Source: Linum tenue
Taxonomy: Eukaryota > Streptophyta > Magnoliopsida > Malpighiales > Linaceae
Direction of reading: 5' to 3'
Length of the DNA: 64,000 nucleotides
Assembly (NCBI GenBank): GCA_946122785.1
Contig: CAMGYJ010000002.1
Span: 70,705,703-70,769,702, forward strand
Below are positions 1-13,400 of the stretch, piece after piece. The translations under genes and the position numbers were made by a program. Within the stretch, counting starts at the first letter, position 1. Every line of letters begins with the position of its first letter. The notes below the pieces were generated by a model. The model was not told the origin of the DNA and did not search any database. It saw only the letters and a list, made by a program, of their open reading frames with translations.

Positions 1-461
1 CTTCTTTTTTTTTATTATTCTTTATAACTGTTGTCATATATAAAACTCAATTTAGATGTTTATCACGTAATTATAATTGTTGTAATATAAAACTCAAGTC
101 CTTGAAAGAAAGAAAAAAATATAACTAAGGGCATTAGAGTAAATCTAGCTTAATTAGGGCGACAAATAAGAATTTTTAGGGCGACGAATAGCAATCCCAT
201 AATTTTAAGTTAGGTAACTTGCGTAGATCTAGACCATTAAAATCAGTTAAACATATCTTAAACCGTTGATTAAGAAAAAAAAATAAAAATAAAAAGAACG
301 GAACACCTTTACTGCCGGTCATTTCTTTCTTGTTACCTTTCTTTTTATTTCTTTCTTTATTCCACCTCAACGGCTCCTGCTTGATTTTATACGTTGCATG
401 TATTTTATATTCTTTTTTATTTTAACTTTTCATAATTTTGGATGATATATTATAAAAAATG
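1..461. other. AT-rich intergenic DNA
   Basis: No gene is visible. The segment is AT-rich with long A and T runs, and the short open frames have no recognisable domain, so they are treated as chance. Confidence 0.6.
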
Positions 462-1010
462 TTACGTAAGCCTTCCGTAATAACAGTTATTTCTTACGTA
501 ATAGTTAAATTGGAAGCGTTACGTAAGGTTTCCGTAATGACTTAACTCTTTACGTAACACGACATTAATACTCATTACGTAAAGAGACCTTCCATTACGT
601 AAGACTTCCGTAATGACATTTTACAACTGTTACGTAAAATACACATTCATTATGTAAAATTTACGTAACGATAGTTATTTCTTACGTAACAGTTAAATTG
701 AAAGCGTTACGTAAGGCTTCCGTAACGACTTAGCACTTTACGTAACGTGAGGTTAATACTCGTTACGTAAAAAGACCTTCCATTACGTAAAGGTTACGGA
801 ACGACAGTTATTTCTTACGTAACAGTTAAATCAGTAGCGTTACGTAAAGCTTCCGTAATGACTTAGCATTTTACGTAACGCTAGGTTAATACTCATTACG
901 TAAAGACACTTTCTATTACGTAAGGCTTCCGTAATGATCTTTTACAACTGTTACGTAAGATTACCATATGTTGCGTAACCATTACGTAATGCCTATTGTA
1001 TTCTACGTAA
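462..1010. repeat. Array of about 20 TTACGTAA palindromes
   Basis: I count about 20 exact copies of the 8-bp palindrome TTACGTAA, spaced roughly 20-35 bp apart (for example at 462, 494, 519, 550, 575 and 595), with variants such as TTCCGTAA in between. A longer unit of about 190 bp repeats with changes: the phrase GTTATTTCTTACGTAA recurs near 485, 672 and 805. The array could be the subterminal repeat zone of a DNA transposon (CACTA or hAT type), a degenerate satellite, or a cluster of ACGT-core sites of the kind bZIP and NAC factors bind. No matching transposon terminus is visible in the window. Confidence 0.85.
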
Positions 1011-1024
1011 TGCGACCTGTGGAA

Positions 1025-1160
1025 CCTGCTATAGCAGGTAAAAAAATTCAAGTTACCGTAGGACTGGATTCCACTTGAAGGGACTGGATTCCTTCAGGTA
1101 AAAAAATTCAAGTTCCATTGCAAAAGATGAGTCCACTTGAAGGGACTGGATTCCTTCAAA
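1025..1160. repeat. Palindrome followed by a ~62-bp tandem duplication
   Basis: The 14-bp perfect palindrome CCTGCTATAGCAGG lies at 1025-1038. It is followed by a duplicated block: the phrase AGGTAAAAAAATTCAAGTT occurs near 1036 and 1096, and CACTTGAAGGGACTGGATTC near 1072 and 1134. The block directly follows the TTACGTAA array and may belong to the same repeat element. Confidence 0.75.
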
Positions 1161-4100
1161 CCCATTCGATTCTTTTTGTGATATATAAATATAAGTATTG
1201 GGATTGGATCTGTTGTGTAAAACTGTACATAATATGTTCTTTTAGAGAGAAAAACAAGCATTCGCTGGAGAAATGGAACTTAACATTTTGTAGTGTTATA
1301 GCTGCAAAAAAAGAAAGAAAAAACCAACTTCTCTAACTTACAAGATATAAGGTTGTTTTTCACATTCAGAAGATGTATGAAATCTCTCAATAAACCAATG
1401 TAGTCAAACTATAGGTTTCATGTAGAGAAAGAAGGCACCGTAAAAGTACAAGCGCGCGTAAGCTTTCATAATTTACGAAAAAAATAGATGTAAAAAATAG
1501 AAGAATAAGCTTCTAGGTTTTGAAGCTAAGCTTTTAACCAGAATCGAGCTATCTCGCCAAACATCTTTATCCTCATGGGTTGGATGGTGTGAGTTAAGTA
1601 ATTTTAATTATCCAACCAATGCACTTCGATTTTGAAAATACTAAATATTAACTCACCTAACGATTTGTTTATGATCGACTTAGGTTGGGTGGACTATATT
1701 TTTAAGTAAAACCTAACACTAAAAAAATACAACTATTCTGCACCATAAAAAAATAAAAGAATAATTAAAATTTGAAGCAAATAAACCATTGTGAAAAGTG
1801 TAAAATGTAGAGAATTTGTTGCTTGGACTTTGATGAAGTGCAATCTGCTTGGACATATGTTTAATATTTTTCATATCTACCAAAATAAGCTAAAGATCTT
1901 AATTATTATAATTTATAAGTGAATACATCAATAATATGTTACTCTTATGAAATTGTACATAAGCAAAAAAAAAAAAAAAAAGACAATATGATATAGTTTG
2001 TATTAGAACTACGTCAAAATTTCCAGTGGAAGAATGTACTAGCTTAACGAGACAATAAGAAAAATATCATAACTTCCTTACTAATATGCTTGTATATGAT
2101 CAACAAAGTTTTAGATACAAACTCTTACAACAATAGTTGTAACATGGATTGAGTCGAGTACCTACAGATTGTGTAACCTAAAACCCGCATCCAAGCCCAA
2201 AAAAGCCTATTTCCACAAAACAAATCCCCTAACCCGACCTTAAACCTTAGTTTCTACAGTAAATACGGGTGGGTTGGATCGAATTGCACGGGTGGATTCG
2301 GTTATGGTTCTTTTTGTTCACCCCTTAACCAAAATCACAAGTCTTGTAACTAGATTCATGGTACCATAAATCAGTCTTTGAAATGTCACTAGGCCTAACA
2401 CCATGTTCTTTATTGGAACCACATGTGATCCTGTGGTTAACAAATTGAGGCACGAACGGGCAGAATCTTATATGTAAATATGATAGTACATGACGATGGT
2501 TGAAGAGAAAATGTGGTGAGGATAGTAAAGTCAGGTTGATGATATAAATTGGTGCTCTGTCAAATTAGATCCCACACGCGCACGCTTCCTTCCGTCCTTC
2601 CTTCCTTTGTGTGTTACTGTTACATGGTACGCATATTGGTGCCCGCCATCAACACTGCGTACTTTGTTTACAGGTCTTTCTTTTATTGTGGCCCAGTTAG
2701 CTAGATTTCCTTTATTTTTTTTACCCCTACCTAGTACTACTAACACAAGTAAATGTGTTGGGTAAAAGATGTTAAAAGGGTTTTTTACCCACTTATAGCT
2801 TGAAACATTGAAGTGCGTATTACGGTAAATATCTAATACGTCTTCATTCGGTTGGATTGGATGGTACCATTGTTACAAAAAACAAATTGTGTTGAGGATT
2901 TGGTCAGTAGAACTACTAAATCAGTTATAATAGTGGTTCGATTTATTTGATTGGACGATTAGAGATGGAACAAACGATTTATATCGATTTGACATGAAGC
3001 TAGATGAACCATCCTTGTTTAACTGATCCATTAGTTCGCTATTTTGGCAAATACCCAAATGTTGGTCTTTTCTTCCATCCTATCCTCTACAGCTATTTTA
3101 GTCCTTGGAATCTTATTTCTTACTTGCTTACTTACCCAGCAAAACTTATAGGGCTAGAATGTAGCAAAAAAACTAGTTAAATGACTAAAAAGTTCCTCTA
3201 ACATTATTCGGGGGGAGTATTGAGAGAAACGAATGAGAAAGTGGAGGGAAGTGGCTTTGTCCGCAGAGTGCAAACTCCACCACCTGCTCTTCTTCTTCTT
3301 TGTTCTGAACACGTTTCAGACTTGACTGTGTGGAGGAGGAAAAAGCTGCCCTTTCTTTACTTTTTTTCAACCCCTTCCTTGCCTGAAACTACACTGCATT
3401 GCCCAGCACTGAATCATCAACATTACATTCATCAGGACTGCAGCAGCAGCAGCAGCAGAGTCAGACTCGCAGAAGCAGAGATGACAGAGAGAACACAGAC
3501 AGAAGAGGTAAATCCAATAGATCTATTATCATGACCCATGACATGGATCTGAATGAATGCCCCTTCCTGAAACTCTCTGAATGAATGAATATGAATAATA
3601 ATGATCAGACTACTGTTGCTGCTGCTGCTTCTGTCAGAGAGTCATGAGACAGACTGACTTGGTCATTCATCCTTCTCTCTCCCTCACTTACTTTCTCTCA
3701 CCATCCATCCATCCATTATCTCATGGTTTCACTGCTAAAGAAATATCAGAAAGAAGAAAACAACAAAGAAGAAAGAAATACGGGTTCTGCACATCCAAAC
3801 CGTCCATTTCTTGCCACACGGGCGCCTCTGTGAGATCCAGCCATCCAGGGGGACACGGGCGGACGTCTCTCTAGATCCATTTTTTAGGGGTGGGCAATGA
3901 GGATTTCATTTTTTTTTTTTTTATAGTTACGGGTATTTAAATACCTTTTTTTTACAAAAAATATTATTGAATTGAGATGAAATTTGGGACCAATGCTTTC
4001 TACAACGAGTATCCACAAGTTACCCGTTAATACCCGTTGGGATAATATAAGTACCTGTAATACTCGTTAGCAAAAATTCCTGCAATAGACATTACATAGC

Positions 4101-6300
4101 CCAACCCCAATCCCTCAACCTCAGCCTGCGAGTATCATGAATATTCTACCATTTTTGTTATTACAAACGGATTAGTACGTTGCCAAACCACTCTTTTTTT
4201 TTATTTCTGTTTGAAGATTATTGGTGTCAACCATAACAATGTCGACCAAATGCAATTCAAGAGCCATAACTTTGCAACCCCAAGTGCAAAGTTAGTGTGT
4301 AGTTAGTTAAGGCCGTATGAAACTGGAACAAAATTTCGTTGGTGGAATTGAGTGTAAAGAACTGCTTCAGCTCGTCCAATACATGCTTCACCATGGCAAT
4401 TGAACGTCATTGCAATACCATATGCCGCCTCCTGCGAGTTGTTCGAAGATGACCCATCACAGTAAATCACCAAAGAGATTACATGGCGATGGACAATACT
4501 GTACCAGATTGCTCAGAACTGAAACAAGGAAAGGAAGCCAACAGGCAACAACAGAGGTAACCATGACAAAACATACTAAGATTACACCAAGGGTTGAGAA
4601 GAGCCCACAAAAACCATAAGAAAAAATGACCACCAGCAAGAGCTGCACCTGCCGAAACACAAAGCCAAAAGAGACCACCCCAAAGCCTAGAAAACAACAA
4701 AAAGAAGCAACACTCACACCAACACCAACAACCCACAAACACAAAAACAAATCAACCTGTTATGATACAAGTCATTCGTAATAATATAGGAATTTTTGGG
4801 CTCATCTATTTTAGTAGTTTTATTAATTAGTTTCTATTCTGTATTATTTGGGATATTAATATTGTTTATTTATTCTAGTAGGATTTGAATTACTTTTTAG
4901 TAGTTGTTTAGGAATCAGTTATTGTTTTCTTGTAGAAGTAGTCATGTTTTAGGTAGGAGAAAAGAGATGTTCTATGCCAATAAATATGTACTTCGTCTTT
5001 CGTTTAATGATATGAGAAGATTGGAATCCAAGTAGATTTGTAATTTAGTTTTCTTGTCCTAGGGTGATAGACCCCGACAAGAGCATACCCACCCTTTAGC
5101 AAGGTGTGTCATCTGCACACCTTTGCCTGAAATTTTTGTGAACCCCATTTTTTTCGGTGTAAAAGTTTTGAACAAGAAAACTCTGACACACCTTCGATAA
5201 TTGTTACCAACACACCTTATTACATTACAAAAAATAAATTGTTATAAAGTTACCAAAATGTGTAAATATAGGAATTATCGGACTTTAGATTAGGTAGTTA
5301 ATTAGTCAGTCGAGTGTCACAAACAAATAAAATTTTCAACCCCTCGCAGCTCTCTATTCCACCCTCCAATTGTTGGCATTAGGCCGACGACATTCATCTC
5401 ATTCAAACTTTCATGTTGACGCTTGCTCCACCCTTCGAGCCTCCCAGTCCACCTTTCCCACCTTAAGGTAATTAATGCTGAGTTTAGGTCTTGCAACTAC
5501 AACCTACAAAATGACATTTTTTCATACATGAAGTATGAACTTAATCAAGAACGATCGGAATCGGCTGAGAGATGTATAATTATTATTTTTTTTACTTCAG
5601 TGTCCAATAATAGTCCTAACAATATGAATAATTTATCAATCTTACTAATCATTATGGAAATATATTTGTAAGAAAAAATTTAATAATATTACGACGTGGG
5701 TGTTTGGAGATTGATGAGTGATTATACTCTTGAACTCATAGGTATCTATGCACTAATAACCGCGAGTACCCTTTAGAATAGATTGAGTTTTCTCTTCTAA
5801 AATTCATTAAATATTTTATCAAGCTTTGTGTGAGTACATCACCCACTAAATTTGGTATAGTTTTAGACTAACCTGACCAAATCAGAACCATTTCGAAATC
5901 CCTCGTTAATGTTGAAGAGTAAAATAAGAAAATCAAGCGAATCATTCCTTATGTTCTTTCCTTTTTCTCCCTGTCACGAGACCAGGTCCTGCTGCTATTA
6001 AAAATAAAACGAAAAATGGGCCGAAATGGATTTATATGTTACTACGAAACAATTTGCAAAGAGAATAATAGTCTTAAATTAGCTGGTTCGGATTTACTGT
6101 CATGAATTTTGCACTAAACAAGGAGACGGATCAGCCATGGACTCCCATAATCCCATATGTCATATTTTATACGAATCATGACAAATGCAGTATAGTCATT
6201 AACGATGGTTTCTTTGATGTTATCAATCGTCAATCCAACAGATCGGCCGGCAGGCCGCTGATCGACAAAACAAGGAAAGAAAGCTAGCTAGCTAACTAGC
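1161..6300. other. Intergenic region with decayed repeats, no supported gene
   Basis: No open frame here has a recognisable domain. The DNA is AT-rich with A/T runs, and phrases such as 'gggttggat' and 'acccgttaatacccg' (near 1575, 2270, 4020) are typical of decayed repeats. At 4757-5080 a stretch beginning TGTTATGATAC and ending near ACCCCGACA has the look of a small solo LTR, but no target duplication is visible, so it is only a suggestion. Bases 3200-3880 are listed separately. Confidence 0.5.
3199..3880 (+). other. CT/GA-rich segment with CAG and GAAT microsatellites
   Basis: This segment differs from its AT-rich surroundings. It has pyrimidine-rich tracts, a (CAG)n run near 3439-3458, a GAATGAATGAAT run near 3580, a CTGCTGCTGCTG run near 3616 and an ATCCATCCATCC run near 3703. 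The composition resembles a plant 5' leader or first exon, and several short frames overlap, but none encodes a known domain and no splice structure can be defended. It may be an untranslated exon of an unseen gene or plain low-complexity DNA. Confidence 0.3.
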
Positions 6301-6323
6301 CAAGGAACAGCAAACAACTCTGC

Positions 6324-6330
6324 TATATAA
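6324..6330 (+). promoter_or_regulatory. TATA box of the SOSEKI-like gene
   Basis: TATATAA lies about 130 bp upstream of the ATG at 6461. The distance leaves room for a leader of roughly 100 nt, and the CT-rich stretch near 6360-6395 fits a plant transcription start region. Confidence 0.6.
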
Positions 6331-6460
6331 ATGTGGAATCCGTGTTTCAATGGCGGATTCATCTTCTCCCTAATCTCTCTGTTCTTCTCTTCTCATTGAT
6401 TTGAATAGGTATAATATTGGTCATCATCAGGTTGATCAGTAACTAGTAGCTAGCACAAGA

Positions 6461-8246
6461 ATGGAATCAGCAGCAGCATCCATGGCTGACGCTGGTACGA
6501 ATCCTGCTGCATCTGGGAGAAGGGAAGGGGAAGTCAGGCGTCTTCACATCATTTACTTCCTCGCTCGTATGGGCCGCATCGAACATCCCCACCTCATTCG
6601 TGTTCATCATCTCAATAGAAACGGCGTTTTCCTGCGAGGTAACTGATTGATATCATAATCATCATTGGCTGATTAGAAATCGATTTAAGCACTTGATATA
6701 CTATGTGTATCTTTTATAATAGATCAACCATTTTCAATATAATACAATGAATGCATGGTACCTGATCAGATGTGAAGAGATGGATGGGGGAGTTGCGGGG
6801 GAAAGACATGCCGGATTCGTTTTCCTGGTCTTACAAGAGGTACTGCATACAAAATGATACAGGCCCCCTTTAGCAGCTTGCATTTCTCTTTGAAATCCTG
6901 ATAAATCAACCAAGCAGCTATGAACAAATGACACTAATATCAAATATTTCATCATGATCAGGAGATATAAAAGTGGTTATGTCTGGCAAGATTTGATGGA
7001 TGAGGATCTAATTACTCCTATATCCGACAATGAATACGTACTCAAAGGGTCAGAAATTTCTGTCGATCGTCATTTTGACGCTTGTAAAGACACCAGGATC
7101 CCCTCCTCCCCGTCCTCCTCGACATCATCGTCTCCAAGGGATAGTGACTGCACCAGTGAGCAACAAGCTCCTGATCAACATCATCAAACCACGAACAGAA
7201 TGATCATCAATTCCCCCACTTCTCTTGCAACATATCCTAGCCTTTCTTCCGCGTATTCATTTGAGCACTACCCTCGAGAAACCGTGCGTACAAGTGCGCC
7301 CAGTTACAATGCCCAGTCGACATCGTCATCACGTCATCCCTTGCAGTCCCCCTCGAGCTCAAGAAGGAAGAGGAGCCAAAAACATTCCAATCCCATCGTT
7401 TCCAGAATTCTGCGTAAACTGACAACTTGCGAGGTCGTTGACACAGATGACACAGCTCTGGTCGTTCTGAACAAATCATCTTCTCGCACTCCGTCCAGTC
7501 GACAGAGCTCCACTTGGAAGAAACAGGTTGACATGCAATCCATATCATCTGCAACAAATCACAAAGTTGTGACGGCTGAGACTGAATTGGAGCTGAAACT
7601 ACACAGCCGTAAGCAACATGACAACAGTTCTGCTCGGTAAAGTACCTAAGCTTAATGCACATATGAATGATATTATCATGACTAGTTACACGTTTGACTC
7701 GGTGCTATGAAGAGCATTTTAAATGCTCTTAATGTCATTTTATTGGTTCGGGCCAACAAAAATGGTGTGTTCGATGTGACTCCTTCCGACTGCTGCAGGG
7801 ATGACTATGAGGGAATAAAAGGGTCAACAAAGGCGCAACGACAAACAGCCAGATTTTGCAGGGATTCTGATGTTTCCGCAGCCTATAGGCCCGTTGGAGC
7901 CCCTACTTGCATGTAAGTATACATATATGTTAGCCATGCATATAGTACTGGAAATGTCAATGGCATTTCAACACGAATATGCATTTGTATATATGGACCC
8001 TAAGTAGAACCTTAATCACCATATCTAGTCACTTCTCAAACTATAACTAGTAACAATTATGCATGCAGGCAATGCGGGAAGTCATTCAGACCGGAGAAGC
8101 TGCACCTGCACATGATCAGATCTTGCAAGGGAACAAGACTTACGAAAAAATATGATATGTCTCCTGTGAATCCTGACAATATAACTCGGAACTGTGAATC
8201 AATAGTGCTTGCTGCAACTTCTTTACCAGAAGTTTTCTCCAATTAA
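6461..8246 (+). CDS. SOSEKI (DUF966) family polarity protein, five exons
   Basis: Exons read 6461-6638, 6770-6839, 6962-7636, 7799-7912 and 8069-8246. Every intron is GT..AG and the phases agree, giving 404 residues. Residues about 26-115 form the N-terminal domain of SOSEKI proteins, a DIX-like oligomerisation fold: [19 protein letters not shown], then FSWSYKR, GYVWQDL and NEYVLKGSE. The middle is Ser-rich and probably disordered, ending in an RKRS-type basic patch and a conserved [16 protein letters not shown] segment. Residues 345-367 hold the C-terminal Cys/His motif [19 protein letters not shown]. In Arabidopsis, SOSEKI proteins sit at polar corners of the plasma membrane and recruit partners; that role is known for the family and inferred here. 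The start is the first ATG in the frame that leads into the domain and lies about 130 bp after a TATA box. Exon boundaries are read by eye. Confidence 0.88.
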
Positions 8247-10499
8247 CTAGCATATACAGAAGTTCCATTCCACAGTTCCATGGCAGTAGTAGAAAGGTAG
8301 AGTCAGGTGAACATGTTATTGGGACAAAATACAATTTTTTTGAATTAACTACGTGATAACTGCCCAAGAGTTTACTATATAACTATGACGATTCTTTGGT
8401 ACTCACTACGATTTGAAAGAACGTCCAGCTCACAGGCACTTCTACATACCAACCTGATTTCTTCTCATCTGATACTAGTTATGTCTCCAGAAACAAGCTC
8501 GTACTGGTAGCGGCACCTGAAACACGATGCGATCTGCAGGGTAAAAGCATTATTCCAATAATGTAATGTATAACTATGCATGAAGGTAACCATGAACAAC
8601 TCCCAAATCAAACTCAATAGCTAAGACCTTCCAAAGGAAAATTTTAACCAACCTACCGAGACTGGTTCACACTAACCTAGACAAGCTACCAATTGTCGGC
8701 CAAAGGATGGCTCACAAACTGAGCCAAAGGGTACTTGTAGGCTGGACCAAAACTGCCTTCCCCTACTTTGTTTGCTGAAGAAAAGTCCCAGTTAATGAAG
8801 CTGTACAGACTTGGAAGTCATAAAGGAGGTTGCACATTGCACAAGAATATTCTTGCATTTGGTTTCGTCAGAAGTAATATTGCCTTTTCAGATACTTTGG
8901 TTCATCAACAAGTACACAGTCAACTATAGTTGGAAAAAAACTGAGCATAAGTTCATGGTACCCGGCCATTCCAACAAGCCTCCAATGCGCTAGCAGCAGG
9001 ATGCCATAAAATGAACATAATGAGGTTACAAGAGAAGTCTCAAAACATTTCGAATGCATACCAGAGGCAACATATATGATCTTATGTTCTTGTACAGATC
9101 AACAGGGTAATAAATAACTAGGCTTCTTATGAGGGATTGAAGTTTATCACCATCTCCATTAACATACAAGATCACAGAGTATCCACTATGAATGATAATT
9201 GAATGCAACTAATGTCTCATATTTCTCACTCCTAGGCAGACATTCAATGCTATAGGGAGATTACCGAATCTGCAAAAGTACTCACCATGGTTTGTTCTCC
9301 AGTCAAGTGAACAGTATGCCATATGCAAGAAGTACTCGAGGATGTAACTAATGTCTCATATTTCTCACTCCTAGGAAGACATACAATGCTATAGGCATAT
9401 TACCGAATCTGCAAAATTACTCACCATGATTTGTTCTCAGTCGAGTGAACAGTATGCCATATGCAAGAAGTACTCGAGGATGCATGCAACTGTTTTGCTC
9501 TCCGACTAGGGCTTTGAGCATTAATAATGAGCCCCTATCTGAATCCCACATCACAACATGAAGTACATTAAAAGTTTTAAAAAGATCACCAACAATAGTT
9601 GGGAAACTCTGGACTGTGAAGATGCAGAAAACATGAAAATTTTGTGCCAAAGGAAAAACTCCACTTAGAAGCAAAATGACCAAGCTTGTTTGCATGACCA
9701 GTAGTGCAGTACATTGGATTTACAAACCCTCCAGAACATATGCACGGAAAAATGAATTAAAATTCCAGGCCTTAAATTAAACGTCAACTAAATTGCAAAG
9801 TCAAAGCAGAACCAAACCTAGAAATTTACCAGGCAGCAACCAATCAAAAGAAGGAAGAACCAGCACCTTCAATGATCTGGAGTAGCAGTTTCATGCACCT
9901 TCCTTTTGGGGATATCAGAGAGCATCACTGTAAAACTCCCAGTATTGTCTTTTCCGCTTGCCAGTCTTGGAATCGAGAGAAACAAGAGCAGGTCCTTGAT
10001 TGTCAGACAAACACGTTAACTGAAAATATATTGGACGAGGAGAAACTTGTGATATAAGACCGAACAAAGGAAAAGAAGCAAAACAATTGACACATTACAG
10101 GCAACAAATAATGATTTAGAATCTGAAAAATAAGGTCAGCGACGAAATAAATCATAGTCAGGTGATCACCTGGAATGCTTGACATGCAAACTTCCAATTC
10201 AAATTACTATAGAACTTCATGGAACTCTCAAGCGAGCAGCACTACAGAATGATTGATCCTCATCCTTACCGTTTACAGTTACCTTTGTAGGTCGTACCCC
10301 CAATATGTAAGCATCTAAACTTCATTCGGTTCTTAACAGAAACCAAAATAATAATACAAAAATGCAACAGCATTATCTCACAAATAAAAAACAAACTGTT
10401 CCCTGACCAACAAAATTACAATACCCAGCAGGTCAGGTGACAACATACATAGAAACTGAACCTCATAGAGAATACATCATCTCCCACCAGCATTCACTC
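8247..10499. other. Intergenic region between two convergent genes
   Basis: The 3' flanks of the SOSEKI-like gene (+) and the ARGLU1-like gene (-) meet here. I see no coding region. The only clear structure is the 139-bp tandem duplication at 9207-9482, listed separately. Confidence 0.55.
9207..9482. repeat. 139-bp tandem duplication
   Basis: Two adjacent copies start at 9207 and 9346 with the shared phrase AACTAATGTCTCATATTTCT and both run to GAAGTACTCGAGGATG. They differ by scattered substitutions and a small indel, so the duplication is not recent. It lies downstream of both flanking genes and has no coding content. Confidence 0.85.
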
Positions 10500-13400
10500 C
10501 TATTTAGGCCCGATAGCGAATGACAACTTCGGCCTTGACTTGTTCTTACCCAACAACTTTATCTGTTTTGAACGTTCTTCCTCCTCTTGTTGTTTCTTTC
10601 TTCTCATTGCTTCCTCCTTCTGTCTTTGCAACTCTTCTAGTTCCCTATACCTTTCCTCTTCTCTCCTCATCTGCTCCAGGGCTTCCTTCCTTAGAGCTTC
10701 TTCCACTTTCCTCTCTTTCGCTTCAACTATCCTCTCCTGCATTTCCTTCTCTTTATGTGCTCTTTCCTAGGAGTGCACACATCAGCAGGACACAACCAAG
10801 CATGTTATACGACTTCCGTACATACTATTATTAATCAAATAAAATCCACCTATCTTCGATTAAGAATAATTCTTTCGCATGCTAGCTATTAGTTATGCAC
10901 ATGTAGTACTTCTTTGCTTGAATATATGAACGTAGTTATGCTAGCTATTAGTTATGCATAACAAACAACACTCTCAACTTTATGTATGTGTAATTAAGCG
11001 GCAACACAAGAAATAATGGGAATCAGCCACTAGATTGGCAGACATCCTTTTTCGCAGCACCTCAAGGGTTCTGATCCCAATTCAACAGTTATACGAGAAA
11101 CACTTAAACTAATCACATGTCCTAATCATGCCACCTTCAGATCAGACAGTTTTAATAAGAGATGTGAGATATTACCAGCAATCATTTTCCTATTATCAAA
11201 GGGTAGATATTCATGTCTATCTTGCTCATCCATCACAATGAGTACCTCAATTTGTTTCGTTTCGGTAGCAACAGCTTCCTTTTCTTTCTTAAGTTGAGCA
11301 GCTACTTCATCCATTAGTGCTTTCCGTCCTTCATTTAAATGTCGTTGTAAATACTGCTTAATCTCCTCAGAGGCCAAGCTCTCCTCAACTTTCCTCTGGA
11401 TAGCTTCTTCCAACCTCTTTGCTGTCTCTTCTACTACTAGCTTAACCTCTGCTTCATGTTGCTGCCTGAACATATAGAAACAAGTTAATCCAGCAAGTGG
11501 ACACTCATTTAGAGCAAAGAGAGGAAACCTCCTTCAGTCCCATTTCTCATATCCCAACAAATGCTAGCCCAAAACAGTGATTGACACTGCAAGTGCAAGC
11601 TCACTTGTGCTATTCCACTCTTCCGATCTCTGTTTTTTCTACAAAGCTACAATATAACAACTGTGAACTATAGCATACTAACCTTCAAGGTGATGACTTT
11701 TCTACAGATACGCTTATGCATCATGAAGAATTATAGCATACCTCTAACTGAAATCTGATCAAGCAATGAGTACTAAATTTTGGTGAACAATAGGTAAAGG
11801 AAGCTTCCAATTTCATCACCAAATATTACAAGTGCAAAATCTTCTTCAGAAATCCTGTGGAGAAAAAGTCATGTAACTTGCTACAAAAGCAAGACTACTC
11901 CAAAAAATATGATATTACTTGCGATAAAACAGTAAATCTATCATTGGAAAACAGATGTCGTGAATATGTTAAAAACAATAAAGCAAAGAGAGACCCATAT
12001 TCCCTTCTGTAAAACATTCATGGATTAACATAGAGTTCAATGTAGAGCCAACCGTAACACAAGAAAACTTTCAAATAGAGCCTATAATATCCATTAAACA
12101 CTACCAAAGTCTCAGTTGGAGCCATAATATCCAAATGACTGATTTCCGGTTTACTCAACGCAAATCAAAAAAATTAATTGGGTAGTTTAACACTGTATTT
12201 TTTATCCAATTGAATCCCCGTAAAGTTTACTTAAAGTAATGAATAATTGACTTCTAATGGTTAAGGATCCATAACTACGATGATGAATTCAATTGCCATT
12301 GAGTTTTGTCAACCAAGAAAACTCGTGTTGGCTGAATTATATGAAGCCAGTAAACAAACCGCAAAACCGTGGGTATCTGAGCCTGAATACCCGGAGGCAT
12401 ACCAAAGTTATGTCAAAGCACATCCTTTTACTTGTCTTTCTAGTAAAAGAAATGTGTGATGTAAGTAATTTATGGGTTATTCTTCTATACATGGCTAACA
12501 CATCCATGTTAATCTTCTTTCACAGGTAAGGAAAGGAATCAATCATACAGCAGGTTGTCTTCCAGCAGAAAAAATCTCATAGTCCTCTTTCGGGACCGCT
12601 ATGTTGTTGCAGTCTATTACAGTAACAATTTATGTCATTGAAGGCAATGATGAACTTCCCAAAATTACAAATGCAAGATAAAAATTTGAAAGAAACGTGA
12701 CAAGTGCAGTCTAAGAAGCATTTAGGTCTAGCATATACCTTTTCCTCTCCTCATCTTCTTCTTTTCGATCCTTTTGACTGTTTATTTTCAGCTCCGTATG
12801 CCCAGGACTTGGAATAGAAGAATCACGAGTAGGAGACAAGGAGAAACTCCTGCTTCTATGCTTCTTAGGGCGCCTTGGAGTTGGTGAACGAAGTTTATTG
12901 CGTCTTTGTTTTGGAGAGCGAGACCTGCGGCGCCGTGGAGTAATAGAGCTGCTTCTCCTTCTGTACAGAACAAAGATAACATTGAGCGACAACAGGAACT
13001 AAAGCCAAAAACTAACATTGTTAACCAAACTCTTGTTACCCCACAGTCTAGCATATGGTAAAAAGCATATACAGTTACCTCTATACGGTTAAGAAATATC
13101 ATACTGAGCTCCACTGTTTTTCACATGAAGAAGCTCATATCACAATCGAGCAACGAAAGGATACCCATCAGCCCCATCACCTGTTCAGTTCCCACGTTTG
13201 CAATGTCCTTTTCTTTTCTCTTTTTAATACTTCTATAACATTAAACCACAGTCCAAAGCAACTTTCATGCAATGACTGCTTAGCCCCAAACATGGATGAC
13301 AAGAAATACTTAGAACTACATTATAATTGGGTAAGATCACATTCATAAAATTCCAATAGAACAAATGACACAGGAAAACTGCTTATAGCATTACTGAAAT

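Noticed and set aside
3399..3584. Gln-rich frame at the CAG repeat as a gene
   Set aside because: The Gln run comes from a microsatellite, the frame is short, and overlapping frames are just as long.
4757..5080. Possible solo LTR starting TGTTATGATAC
   Set aside because: No clear end and no target duplication. Kept only as a remark in the intergenic entry.
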